Below are positions 14,751 through 22,499 of a stretch of 32,634 bases of DNA, in pieces (position 1 is the stretch's first letter; each line of letters begins with the position of its first letter). The stretch comes from an uncultured Alistipes sp. Its GTDB lineage: Bacteria; Bacteroidota; Bacteroidia; Bacteroidales; Rikenellaceae. The stretch covers positions 1-32,634 of the forward strand of contig USBO01000005.1 in the NCBI GenBank assembly GCA_900552955.1, in the 5' to 3' direction. The position numbers were made by a program, and so were the translations under genes. Under the pieces are notes generated by a model that ran no database searches, was not told the DNA's origin, and saw only the letters and a program-made list of their open reading frames with translations.

Positions 14751-16378
14751 TGGCGCCGCAGGATTACACCCGTCGCACCTGGCAGGCGGCCGTCGCACTC
14801 ATCGCGGTGCTCACGGCCGTCGCTTTCATCCCGCCGCAGACCATCGGCGGCATCCGGCTGCGTCGGGCCAACATCCTCTCGGACGTCCTGCACTTCAACG
14901 ACAAACCCGTGGCGGCCGCCGTACTGCCCGAGCCCGACGACGAGTTCGCCGGCGACTTCCGCCGCTTCGCCGGCCGCATCGAGGCCGAGGGGCAACCCGC
15001 TGGGGCCGATTCGGCCGCCACGAACGACGCCCCCGCGCCCGCACCGGCCGACACGCTGCCCGCAGCGCCGCAGCTCACGTTCGAGTGGGCGCCCTACCCC
15101 GCCCCCCGCACGCCGGAGCGGCCCGCCTGCGACACCACACGGCTGCTGCCGGCACTCACCCCCATCGAAGACTTCGACACGCTCGCCGACGGGCCGCTGC
15201 ACCGCTTTTTCGCACGGCTGGCCGACACCGCGCGCCGCACGCCGGTGCGCATCGCCGTGCTGGGCGACTCGTTCATCGAGGGCGACATCCTCACGGCCGA
15301 CCTGCGCGAGCAGCTCCAACTGCGCTACGGCGGCTGCGGCTGCGGCTTTGCGCCGATGGCATCGCCCCTGACGGGTTACCGCCGCACGGTGGGCACCCGC
15401 TCGGCGGGCCGGAACTCCCACAACATCATGCAGCGCCGCTCGACGCCCCAGGCGCTGCGCGGCGACTTCTGCATCTCGGGCTGGCTCTGCCGCCCCGCCG
15501 AGGGCGCGACGGTGCGCTGGACGGGCAGCGACTTCCGCCGACGGCTCGACCGCTGCGGCAGGGCGCGGCTGCTCTTCATCGCCCGCGAGCCGAGCCGGCT
15601 ACACCTCACGCTCAACGACACGCTGCACCGCACGCTGGAGCTGCCGGCGTCGGAGGCGCTCCGGCAGATCGTCGTCCACGGCCCCGTGGCGTCGCTCGCG
15701 CTCCGCGTCGAGGAGGGTGCCGCGGGGTTCACCGGCTACGGCGCACAGTTCGAGGATGCGGCCGGCGTGACGGTCGACAACTACTCGATCCGCAGCAACA
15801 GCGGGCAGGCGCTCTTCGGCACCAGCTCCTCCGTCAACGCACAGATCGGCGCCTTCGCGCCCTACGACCTCGTGATGCTGCAATACGGTCTGAACATCAT
15901 GCAGGAGGGGGTCACCAACTACTCGGCCTATGCCGCGCGCCTGGAGAAGATGATCGCCTTCGTGCGCAGCTGCTTCCCCGACGCTGCGGTGCTGGTGCTC
16001 TCGACGAGCGACCGCTCGGTACGCTCGGAGAAGGGTTTCGCCCCCATGTCGTCGGCCCCGTCGATGGTCGGCTGGCAACGCCGCGCGGCCCGGGCCGCCG
16101 GCGCCGCCTTCTGGTCGGTCTACGACGCCATGCGGGCGCAGGGCGGCATGGAGCGCTTCGTGGCCAACGGCTGGGCGGGCAAGGACTACACCCACATCAA
16201 CTACGCCGGAGGCCGGCAGGTGGCCTACGCGCTGGTCGACGCGCTGAACGCCTGCGTGGCTCCCGTGCTGCGCGAGCGGTGGCGTGCCGCACACCCCGAG
16301 CCGGTGCTCGACAGCACACGGATCGTCGCCCTCGACCGAATGATGAGCGTGGCCCCGCAACCGATCGAATCCCGCTGA
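14750..16378 (+). CDS. SGNH/GDSL-type hydrolase or acetyltransferase partner
   Basis: The 542-residue product begins with a likely membrane anchor (about 11-29), then a Pro/Ala-rich linker (60-120). An SGNH domain follows: block I IAVLGDSFIEGD with nucleophile S174, a middle block DLVMLQYGLNIM, and the catalytic pair D479-x-x-H482 in WAGKDYTHINYAGG. Proteins of this kind next to an MBOAT (as with AlgI and AlgJ/AlgX, or DltB and DltD) move acetyl groups onto exported glycans; the MBOAT four bases downstream supports that role. There is an insertion of about 200 residues between blocks I and III with beta-rich content. The acceptor is unknown. Confidence 0.85.
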   Translation: MAPQDYTRRTWQAAVALIAVLTAVAFIPPQTIGGIRLRRANILSDVLHFNDKPVAAAVLPEPDDEFAGDFRRFAGRIEAEGQPAGADSAATNDAPAPAPADTLPAAPQLTFEWAPYPAPRTPERPACDTTRLLPALTPIEDFDTLADGPLHRFFARLADTARRTPVRIAVLGDSFIEGDILTADLREQLQLRYGGCGCGFAPMASPLTGYRRTVGTRSAGRNSHNIMQRRSTPQALRGDFCISGWLCRPAEGATVRWTGSDFRRRLDRCGRARLLFIAREPSRLHLTLNDTLHRTLELPASEALRQIVVHGPVASLALRVEEGAAGFTGYGAQFEDAAGVTVDNYSIRSNSGQALFGTSSSVNAQIGAFAPYDLVMLQYGLNIMQEGVTNYSAYAARLEKMIAFVRSCFPDAAVLVLSTSDRSVRSEKGFAPMSSAPSMVGWQRRAARAAGAAFWSVYDAMRAQGGMERFVANGWAGKDYTHINYAGGRQVAYALVDALNACVAPVLRERWRAAHPEPVLDSTRIVALDRMMSVAPQPIESR

Positions 16379-16382
16379 ACCG

Positions 16383-17882
16383 ATGGAGCGCCTCCGCGAG
16401 ATAACCGACCGCATCCTGCCGCTGCTGAGCTACGACCCGCAGGCGCCGCTGCTCTTCAGCAGCGGGTTGTTCCTCTTTCTGTTCGCCGCCTTCGCCCTCT
16501 TTTACGGCTTCCTGCGGCGCACACCGACGCTGCGCATCTGGTATGTCATCGCTTTCTCGCTCTACTTCTATTATAAGTCGAGCGGCATCTATCTGCTGCT
16601 GCTCGTCGGGGTATCGGTCAGCGATTTCCTGCTCGGGCGGACCATCGCCCGCGCGGCCTCGCAGCGCCTGCGCCGCGGACTGGTCGCGCTGAGCGTCACG
16701 GCCGACCTGGCCGTACTGGGCTATTTCAAATACACCGACTTCTTCATCGAGATCGCCCGCGACCTCTTCGGCGCAGGGTTCCTCGAGTTCCAGAACATCT
16801 TCCTGCCCGTCGGCATCTCGTTCTTCCTGTTTCAGTCGCTCAGCTACACGATCGACATCTACCGCGGCACGCTGCGGCCGCTCGACCGCTGGGGCGACTA
16901 TCTTTTCTACCTCTCGTTCTTCCCGCAACTGGTCGCCGGCCCGATCGTCCGCGCCAGCGACTTCCTGGGGCAGATCCGGCAGAACCCGATCCGCGTCACG
17001 CGCGAGATGTTCGGCACGGGCATCTACCTCATCGCCATCGGCCTATTCAAGAAGGCCGTTATCTCGGACTACATCTCGCTCAACTTCGTCGACCGCATCT
17101 TCGACGATCCGGCGCTCTACTCCGGCGCGGAGTGTCTGGCAGCCGTCTATGGCTACGCCCTCCAGATCTACTGCGACTTCTCGGGCTACTCGGACATGGC
17201 CATCGGACTGGCGCTGCTCTTAGGCTTCCGCTTCCCCAAGAACTTCGACGCCCCCTACCACTCGGCCACCATCACCGAGTTCTGGCGGCGGTGGCACATC
17301 TCGCTCTCGAGGTGGCTGCGCGACTACCTCTACATCTCGCTGGGCGGCAACCGCAAAGGGCGGCTGCGCACCTACCTCAACCTGCTCGCGACGATGCTCC
17401 TCGGCGGACTGTGGCACGGCGCGGCCGTGCGCTTCGTGCTGTGGGGCGCGCTCCACGGCACGGCGCTGGCGCTGCACAAAATCTGGCTGTCGGTCGTCCC
17501 CGGGGCCAAAGTATCGGGATACCGGATGCACCCGCTCAGCCGGCTGGCCGGCATCCTCGTGACCTTCCACCTGGTCTGCTTCGGCTGGCTGCTCTTCCGC
17601 GCCGATTCGATGCGCACCGTCGAACTGATGCTGCATCAGATCCGGGACAACTTCCACCTGCATCTGCTGCCCCAGATGCTCGCCGGCTACGGCGGCGTCT
17701 TCGCCCTCATGGGGCTGGGCTACCTGCTGCACCTGCTCCCGGGCAGGGCCGACGACGCTGCGCGCCGCACGGTGGTCGCCGCACCCTTCTGGACGCAGGT
17801 GCTCCTGCTCGCCGCCGTGGCGTGGAGCGTCATGCAGATGCAGTCGAGCGGCATCCAACCCTTCATCTACTTCCAATTCTGA
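16383..17882 (+). CDS. MBOAT family O-acyltransferase (AlgI/PatA-like)
   Basis: This 499-residue polytopic membrane protein has the MBOAT core FWRRWHISLSRWLRDYLYISLGGNRKG (H305) and LLGGLWHGAAVRFVLWGALHG with the invariant His345. Other family landmarks are ILPVGISFFLFQSLSYTIDIYRG, LVAGPIVRASDFLGQI and YCDFSGYSDMAIGLALLLGF. It would pass an acyl (usually acetyl) group from a cytosolic donor across the inner membrane. It sits between an SGNH protein and a PAP2 phosphatase in the same operon, so envelope glycan O-acylation is the best guess. Confidence 0.95.
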   Translation: MERLREITDRILPLLSYDPQAPLLFSSGLFLFLFAAFALFYGFLRRTPTLRIWYVIAFSLYFYYKSSGIYLLLLVGVSVSDFLLGRTIARAASQRLRRGLVALSVTADLAVLGYFKYTDFFIEIARDLFGAGFLEFQNIFLPVGISFFLFQSLSYTIDIYRGTLRPLDRWGDYLFYLSFFPQLVAGPIVRASDFLGQIRQNPIRVTREMFGTGIYLIAIGLFKKAVISDYISLNFVDRIFDDPALYSGAECLAAVYGYALQIYCDFSGYSDMAIGLALLLGFRFPKNFDAPYHSATITEFWRRWHISLSRWLRDYLYISLGGNRKGRLRTYLNLLATMLLGGLWHGAAVRFVLWGALHGTALALHKIWLSVVPGAKVSGYRMHPLSRLAGILVTFHLVCFGWLLFRADSMRTVELMLHQIRDNFHLHLLPQMLAGYGGVFALMGLGYLLHLLPGRADDAARRTVVAAPFWTQVLLLAAVAWSVMQMQSSGIQPFIYFQF

Positions 17883-17887
17883 CACGA

Positions 17888-18535
17888 ATGACGACTCCTC
17901 TCCACACCTTCGACCACGCGCTCTTTCTGGCGCTCAATTTCGACGGCGGCCCCGCGATGGACAGCCTGATGACCGCCGTCTCGGGCACCGCGATGTGGCT
18001 GCCGCTCTACGCACTGATCCTCTGGCTCGTCGGACGGCGCGAGGGGTGGCGCAACATGCTGCTCTTTCTCGCGGCGATCGTCCTGGCGATCGTCCTGTCG
18101 GACATGGCGGCCGGCATCTTCAAGCACTCGGGGCCGCTCAAAGGGCTGTGGCCCGACTTTCCGCCCCGCTGGCGGCCGATGTTCACCCCCTCGCTCGAAG
18201 GGCTGGAGATCGCCCCCGACACGCTGATGCGCTGGCGCTTCGAGGGGCACGCCACACCCGGCATCGTCCACGTCCCCGCAGGGGCGCTGGGCGGGAAGTA
18301 CGGCACCGTGTCGTCGCACGCCGCGACGGTGGCGGCGCTGCTGGTGCTCTCCGCGGCCGAAATCCGGCGCCGCTGGTTCACCGTGCTGATGGCCGCCGCG
18401 ACGCTGCTGATCTGCTACTCGCGCATCTATCTGGCCAAACACTTCCCCGCCGACCTGCTCCTGGGCACGGCCGTCGGAGCGCTGACGGGCTGGGCGATGC
18501 TGCGCATCTACCGCCGGATGAAGCGGAAATGCTAA
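17888..18535 (+). CDS. PAP2 family phosphatase, membrane-bound
   Basis: The 215-residue protein starts MTTPLHTFDHALFLALNFDGG, six bases after the MBOAT stop. It has about five or six membrane helices. The second and third catalytic motifs are intact: GTVSSHAA with H144, and SRIYLAKHFPADLLLG with R179, H185 and D189. The first motif is unusual: K79 is present but the expected RP pair lies at R96-P97, about ten residues later than in the normal K-x6-RP. It may hydrolyse undecaprenyl pyrophosphate or another lipid phosphate on the outer face of the inner membrane. The C-terminus (RRMKRKC) is basic. Confidence 0.85.
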   Translation: MTTPLHTFDHALFLALNFDGGPAMDSLMTAVSGTAMWLPLYALILWLVGRREGWRNMLLFLAAIVLAIVLSDMAAGIFKHSGPLKGLWPDFPPRWRPMFTPSLEGLEIAPDTLMRWRFEGHATPGIVHVPAGALGGKYGTVSSHAATVAALLVLSAAEIRRRWFTVLMAAATLLICYSRIYLAKHFPADLLLGTAVGALTGWAMLRIYRRMKRKC

Positions 18536-18545
18536 ATATTTTTCG

Positions 18546-18553
18546 TAACTTTG
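18546..18553 (+). promoter_or_regulatory. Predicted -7 box of lysS
   Basis: TAACTTTG fully matches TAnnTTTG, 40 bases before the lysS ATG and 11 bases after the PAP2 stop. No standard -33 is visible. The flanking TTTCG resembles the 5' flank of the repeat promoters. Confidence 0.5.
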
Positions 18554-18593
18554 CCGGACATCCGACATCGGCTTAAAACAAACGAAACAGAAT

Positions 18594-20324
18594 ATGGCTA
18601 TCGAACTCAGCGAACAGGAGCAACTGCGCCGTCAGTCGCTCGCCGCACTGCGCGAACTGGGCATCAACCCCTACCCCGCCGCACGCTTCGACGTGACGGC
18701 CACGGCCCGCGGGATTCTCGACGGGTACGACGAGGCGACGGGCAACTTCGCCGACGTGCGCATCGCCGGCCGCATCATGTCGCGCCGCATCATGGGCAGC
18801 GTCTCGTTCTTCGAATTGCAGGATCACACGGGGCGCATCCAGGTCTACATCCGCCGCGACGACATCTGCCCCGAGGGCGATCCGACGATGTACAACACCG
18901 TCTTCAAGAAACTGCTCGACATCGGCGACTTCGTGGGGGTCGAGGGCTTCGCCTTCGTCACCAAGACGGGCGAGACATCGGTGCACTGCCGCCGGCTGAC
19001 GGTCATCTCCAAGTCGCTGCGGCCGCTGCCCGTGGTCAAGGAGAAGGACGGCCAGACGTTCGACGCCTTCACCGATCCCGAGGTGCGCTACCGCCAGCGC
19101 TACGTCGATCTGGCGGTCAATCCGCAGGTGCGCGAGGTCTTCGTCAAGCGGTCGAAGATCATGGCCTCGATGCGCGAGTTCTTCAACGCGAAGGGTTACC
19201 TGGAGGTCGAAACGCCGATCCTGCAACCCATCCCGGGCGGTGCGTCGGCGCGTCCGTTCATCACGCACCACAACTCGCTCGACGTGGACCTCTACCTGCG
19301 CATCGCCACGGAGCTCTACCTCAAGAAGCTCATCGTGGGCGGTTTCGAGGGGGTCTACGAGTTCGGCAAGAACTTCCGCAACGAGGGCATGGACCGCACG
19401 CACAACCCCGAATTCACCTGCATGGAGATCTACGTCGCCTACAAGGACTACCAGTGGATGATGGAGTTCACCGAGCAGATGCTCGAACACGTGGCGCTGG
19501 CCGCCAACGGCACGACGGAGGTCGAAATCGACGGCCGGAGCGTCTCGTTCAAGGCGCCGTTCCGCCGCGTGACGATGACCGACGCCATCCGCGAGAAGAC
19601 CGGCTACGACATCACGGGCCAGTCCGAGGAGCAGCTGCGCGAAGCCTGCAAGCGGCTGGGCGTCGAGATCGACGAGACGATGGGCAAGGGCAAGCTCATC
19701 GACGCCATCTTCAGCCAGTACTGCGAGGAGGAGCTCGTCCAGCCCACCTTCGTCTGCGACTACCCGATCGATATGTCGCCGCTGTGCAAGCGCCACCGCG
19801 ACAATCCCGATCTGACGGAGCGCTTCGAGCTCTTCGTCAACGGCAAGGAGCTCTGCAACGCCTACTCGGAGCTCAACGACCCGATCGACCAGCTGGAGCG
19901 CTTTCAGGAGCAGCTGCGCCTGCTCGAAAAGGGCGACGACGAAGCGATGTTCATCGACATGGACTTCGTGCGCGCACTGGAGTACGGCATGCCGTCGTGC
20001 TCGGGCATGGGCATCGGCATCGACCGTCTGACGATGTTCCTCACGGGGCAGTCGTCGATTCAGGACGTGCTCTTCTTCCCGCAGATGCGTCCCGAGCGGA
20101 AGGCGCCGCGCGACGCCGACGAGGCGTTCGCCGCCATCGGCGTGCCGGAAGAGTGGATCCCCGTACTGCGCAAGATGGGCTATCAGACCGTCGAGGCGCT
20201 GCGCAAGCTGCCGGCCGGGAAGTTCTTCAACGACCTCTGCGGCTTCAACAAGAAGAACAAACTGGGTCTCAAAGCCCCCTCGATGGAGGAGGTCAAGACC
20301 TGGTGCGCCCCCGCCGCCGAATAA
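18594..20324 (+). CDS. lysS: Lysyl-tRNA synthetase, class II
   Basis: The 576-residue enzyme charges tRNA-Lys. An N-terminal OB-fold anticodon domain (VRIAGRIMSRRIMGSVSFFELQDHTGRIQVYIRR) precedes the class II core. Motif 2 is seen in FEFGKNFRNEGMDRTHNPEFTCMEIY (as VYEFGKNFRNE) and motif 3 in GMGIGIDRLTMFLTGQSSIQDVLFFPQMRPE. After the core there is an extension of about 70 residues (from about 505) with PEEWIPVLRKMGYQTVEALRKLPAGKFFNDLCGFNKKNKL, absent from the ~505-residue Escherichia coli enzyme. I recall such extensions from Bacteroidetes LysRS. It has its own promoter box and heads a run with a small membrane protein and tpiA. Confidence 0.97.
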   Translation: MAIELSEQEQLRRQSLAALRELGINPYPAARFDVTATARGILDGYDEATGNFADVRIAGRIMSRRIMGSVSFFELQDHTGRIQVYIRRDDICPEGDPTMYNTVFKKLLDIGDFVGVEGFAFVTKTGETSVHCRRLTVISKSLRPLPVVKEKDGQTFDAFTDPEVRYRQRYVDLAVNPQVREVFVKRSKIMASMREFFNAKGYLEVETPILQPIPGGASARPFITHHNSLDVDLYLRIATELYLKKLIVGGFEGVYEFGKNFRNEGMDRTHNPEFTCMEIYVAYKDYQWMMEFTEQMLEHVALAANGTTEVEIDGRSVSFKAPFRRVTMTDAIREKTGYDITGQSEEQLREACKRLGVEIDETMGKGKLIDAIFSQYCEEELVQPTFVCDYPIDMSPLCKRHRDNPDLTERFELFVNGKELCNAYSELNDPIDQLERFQEQLRLLEKGDDEAMFIDMDFVRALEYGMPSCSGMGIGIDRLTMFLTGQSSIQDVLFFPQMRPERKAPRDADEAFAAIGVPEEWIPVLRKMGYQTVEALRKLPAGKFFNDLCGFNKKNKLGLKAPSMEEVKTWCAPAAE

Positions 20325-20333
20325 CCGCCCGCG

Positions 20334-20714
20334 ATGGATCGCACACGCACCCTCCTGGCGGTGATGGCCGTCGTGGCGCTCGCAGCCGTGCTGCTGGCCC
20401 TGCGGGGCTGGATCGCACCGCTCACGGCGCGCTGGACGCTGCTCGTCCTGCTGGCGTGGCACTGGGTTCGCTTCATCGTGCTGCCCGTCGACGTCATCAA
20501 GCGCACGAAGGTGCTCGACGCCTTCGCCGTGACGTGGTGGGTCAACAGCTTCCCGATGCTGCCCGCCCTGACGGGCGCCGTCCTGCTCTGGCGCGGCGCA
20601 CCGTTCGAGACACGGATCTGGGGGTCGCTGCTGCTCTTCATCGTCGCCTCGGCCGCGGCGGGTTACCTGACAATCATCCGTTACAACCATAAACTTAAAA
20701 AAACACAGCAATGA
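20334..20714 (+). CDS. Small membrane protein of unknown function
   Basis: A 126-residue protein with about four hydrophobic helices: LLAVMAVVALAAVLLAL, WTLLVLLAWHWVRFIVLP, SFPMLPALTGAVLLW and WGSLLLFIVASAAAGYLTII. It is followed by a short basic tail (RYNHKLKKTQQ). I do not recognise the family. It starts nine bases after lysS and overlaps the tpiA start by four bases (ATGA), so it is real and coupled to tpiA, but the neighbours give no functional hint. Confidence 0.75.
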   Translation: MDRTRTLLAVMAVVALAAVLLALRGWIAPLTARWTLLVLLAWHWVRFIVLPVDVIKRTKVLDAFAVTWWVNSFPMLPALTGAVLLWRGAPFETRIWGSLLLFIVASAAAGYLTIIRYNHKLKKTQQ

Positions 20715-21469
20715 GAAAGAAGATCGTAGCAGGCAACTGGAAAATGAACACGCTGCCCGCCGAGGGCGTCGAGCTGGCCAAGCAGGTCGCAGCCGGCAAG
20801 CACACCGTATGCGACTGCGTGTCGTTCATCGTATGCCCGCCCTTCACGCACCTGTCGGAGGTGGTCAAGACGCTCGAGGGCACGGCGATCGCCGTCGGCG
20901 CCCAGAACTGCGCCGCCGAGGCCAAAGGCGCCTACACGGGCGAAGTCGCAGCGTCGATGATCGCGGCGCTGGGCTGCAAGTACGTGATCCTCGGCCACTC
21001 GGAGCGCCGCCAGTACTACGGCGAGACCTCCGAGACGCTCAACAAGAAGATGGAGCAGGCCTACGCCAATGACCTCGTCCCGATCTACTGCGTGGGCGAG
21101 AATCTGGCCGAGCGCGAGGCCGGCAAGCACTTCGACGTGGTGAAGGAACAGATCGAGGAGGTGGTCTACAACCTCACGCCCGAGCAGTTCGCCAAGCTGG
21201 TCATCGCCTACGAGCCCGTCTGGGCCATCGGCACGGGAAAGACCGCAACGGCCGAGCAGGCGCAGGAGATCCACGCCTACATCCGCAAGGTGCTCGCCGC
21301 CAAATTCGGCGCAGCGGCCGAGGAGTGCCCGATCCTCTACGGCGGGTCGTGCAAGCCGTCGAACGCCGCCGAGATCTTCGCCAAGGAGGACGTCGACGGC
21401 GGCCTGATCGGCGGTGCGGCACTCAAGGCCGAGGATTTCCTGGCCATCGGCAAGGGCTTTGCGAAGTGA
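20711..21469 (+). CDS. tpiA: Triosephosphate isomerase
   Basis: The 252-residue glycolytic enzyme interconverts dihydroxyacetone phosphate and glyceraldehyde 3-phosphate. Catalytic residues are visible: N9 and K11 in GNWKMN, H96 in LGHSERR, and E168 in AYEPVWAIGTGKTAT, the mobile loop. The phosphate-binding ILYGGSCKPSNA and GGLIGGAAL are also present. It is the last gene of the lysS run and is closed by a terminator 22 bases after the stop. Confidence 0.98.
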   Translation: MRKKIVAGNWKMNTLPAEGVELAKQVAAGKHTVCDCVSFIVCPPFTHLSEVVKTLEGTAIAVGAQNCAAEAKGAYTGEVAASMIAALGCKYVILGHSERRQYYGETSETLNKKMEQAYANDLVPIYCVGENLAEREAGKHFDVVKEQIEEVVYNLTPEQFAKLVIAYEPVWAIGTGKTATAEQAQEIHAYIRKVLAAKFGAAAEECPILYGGSCKPSNAAEIFAKEDVDGGLIGGAALKAEDFLAIGKGFAK

Positions 21470-21491
21470 TCGCCACTTTGCCGGAAACAAG

Positions 21492-21522
21492 GAGGCTCCG
21501 CACCGCGCGGAGTCTCTTTTTT
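21492..21522 (+). terminator. Intrinsic terminator of tpiA
   Basis: GAGGCTCCGC and GCGGAGTCTC form a 10-bp stem (one G-U pair) with an ACCGC loop, followed by six T. It separates the tpiA transcript from the promoter-repeat array that follows. Confidence 0.9.
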
Positions 21523-21551
21523 ATGTTCGTGCGGCAGATGCAGGCTGACAC

Positions 21552-21582
21552 TTGCTTCTGCGCCCGACTTTTCGTACCTTTG
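21552..21582 (+). promoter_or_regulatory. Promoter in repeat unit 1
   Basis: TTG at 21552-21554, 20-base spacer, TACCTTTG at 21575-21582. This unit is the most diverged of the three. Confidence 0.55.
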
Positions 21583-21625
21583 ACTTCGTCTTAGATACTT
21601 CGCCTCAACAAAATCGCAAACAAGG

Positions 21626-21657
21626 TTGCTTTTGTTTTCGGCTTATTCGTATCTTTG
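21626..21657 (+). promoter_or_regulatory. Promoter in repeat unit 2
   Basis: TTG at 21626-21628, 21-base spacer, TATCTTTG at 21650-21657. The TTG lies inside the right arm of the inter-unit inverted repeat. Confidence 0.6.
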
Positions 21658-21699
21658 GCTGCGCCTTAGATACTCCGCCTCGGCAAAATGCAAATAAAT

Positions 21700-21731
21700 T
21701 TGCTTTTGCGCTCGGCTTATTCGTATCTTTG
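21700..21731 (+). promoter_or_regulatory. Promoter in repeat unit 3 (gene-proximal)
   Basis: TTG at 21700-21702, 21-base spacer, TATCTTTG at 21724-21731. The start site would be near 21737, leaving a leader of about 80 bases to the LysE-like ATG at 21819, or 52 to the alternative ATG at 21789. Confidence 0.65.
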
Positions 21732-21818
21732 TCATCCGAAACCGACCCGTGCCGCATGTGATGTGCCGTCGAAAGACCTTGCCGACGCATGCGGCCGCGG
21801 GAACTCAAACTGCCGGAC

Positions 21819-22499
21819 ATGGGAATCAACCATATTACGAACATGCTTTACCTGCTGCTGCAGGGGGTGGGGGTCGGCATCGCGGCCTCGATCACCGTGG
21901 GCCCCGTGGCCGTGCTCTGCATCCAGCGGACGCTGAGCAAGAGCCGCCGTTCGGGGTTCGCATCGGGGCTCGGCGTGGCGTGCGCCGACACGGTCATGGC
22001 GATCTTCGCCATGCTCTTCTCGTCGATCCTGCAACGGTCGATCGAAGCCAACAAACTGATTCTGAGCGTAGTCAGCGGCATCATCGTGGTGATCGTGGGC
22101 GTCTACATCTACCTGCAGAACCCCGTGACGCAGATCCGCCGCAACCGCGTGGGCAAGACCACGCTGTGGAAGGATTTCGCCTCGATGTTCGGTATCACGC
22201 TGACGAACTTCATCTACGTGATCCCCTACATCATGATCTTCTTCACGATGTTCAAGGTCTCGACGCTCGGCACGACCGACATGGGAAGCCTCTTCGGGGG
22301 ATTGCTCACGATCGCGGGATTCCTGGGCGGCGCGGCGACGTGGTGGTTCGCGCTGACGTTCCTGCTGAATCTGTTCCGGCACCGCTTCCGTCCGCGCCAC
22401 ATGCTGACGATCAACCACGTGGCGGGAGTAATCATCGCCGTGCTGGGAATCTATACCATTCTGTCGAATTTCATACACATTCTGCCCAATGTCCACTGA
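21819..22499 (+). CDS. LysE family exporter
   Basis: The 226-residue polytopic membrane protein begins MGINHITNMLYLLLQGVGVGIAASITVGPVAVLCIQRTLSKSRRSGFASGLGVACADTVMAIFA, the LysE/RhtB N-terminal signature with GP in the first helix. Further helices follow at about 75-95, 130-150, 160-190 and 200-220. It would export amino acids or related small molecules. An in-frame ATG at 21789 adds ten residues and one at 21843 removes eight; the chosen start keeps a short tail before the first helix. Its last 11 bases overlap cmk, so it leads the long rightward gene string behind the repeat promoters. Confidence 0.85.
   Translation: MGINHITNMLYLLLQGVGVGIAASITVGPVAVLCIQRTLSKSRRSGFASGLGVACADTVMAIFAMLFSSILQRSIEANKLILSVVSGIIVVIVGVYIYLQNPVTQIRRNRVGKTTLWKDFASMFGITLTNFIYVIPYIMIFFTMFKVSTLGTTDMGSLFGGLLTIAGFLGGAATWWFALTFLLNLFRHRFRPRHMLTINHVAGVIIAVLGIYTILSNFIHILPNVH

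Larger units (their letters stand above)
21552..21731 (+). repeat. Three tandem ~75-bp promoter-bearing repeat units
   Basis: Anchored on TTCGTA, units begin at 21571, 21646 and 21720, spacings of 75 and 74 bases. Each unit carries TTG, then 20-21 bases, then a -7 box: TACCTTTG (21575), TATCTTTG (21650) and TATCTTTG (21724). After the -7 box units 1 and 2 share a stretch ending in GCGCCTTAGATACTCCGCCT or a close variant. The third unit stops at the -7 box and passes into gene-specific sequence. Between units lies an inverted repeat (21616-21629 and 21690-21703). The array drives rightward into the LysE-cmk-ispH genes. A fourth copy is at the right edge and a diverged one before recF. Confidence 0.85.

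Noticed and set aside
21552..21731. CRISPR array
   Set aside because: The regular 75-base spacing comes from near-continuous repeat units without unique spacers, each containing a promoter; no cas genes are present.
21605..21844. Short minus-strand frame containing GGVSKAQPKIRIS, also seen at 32422-32619
   Set aside because: It recurs because the underlying DNA is the promoter repeat, read antisense. The frame does not stay conserved outside the repeat, so it is not a gene family.
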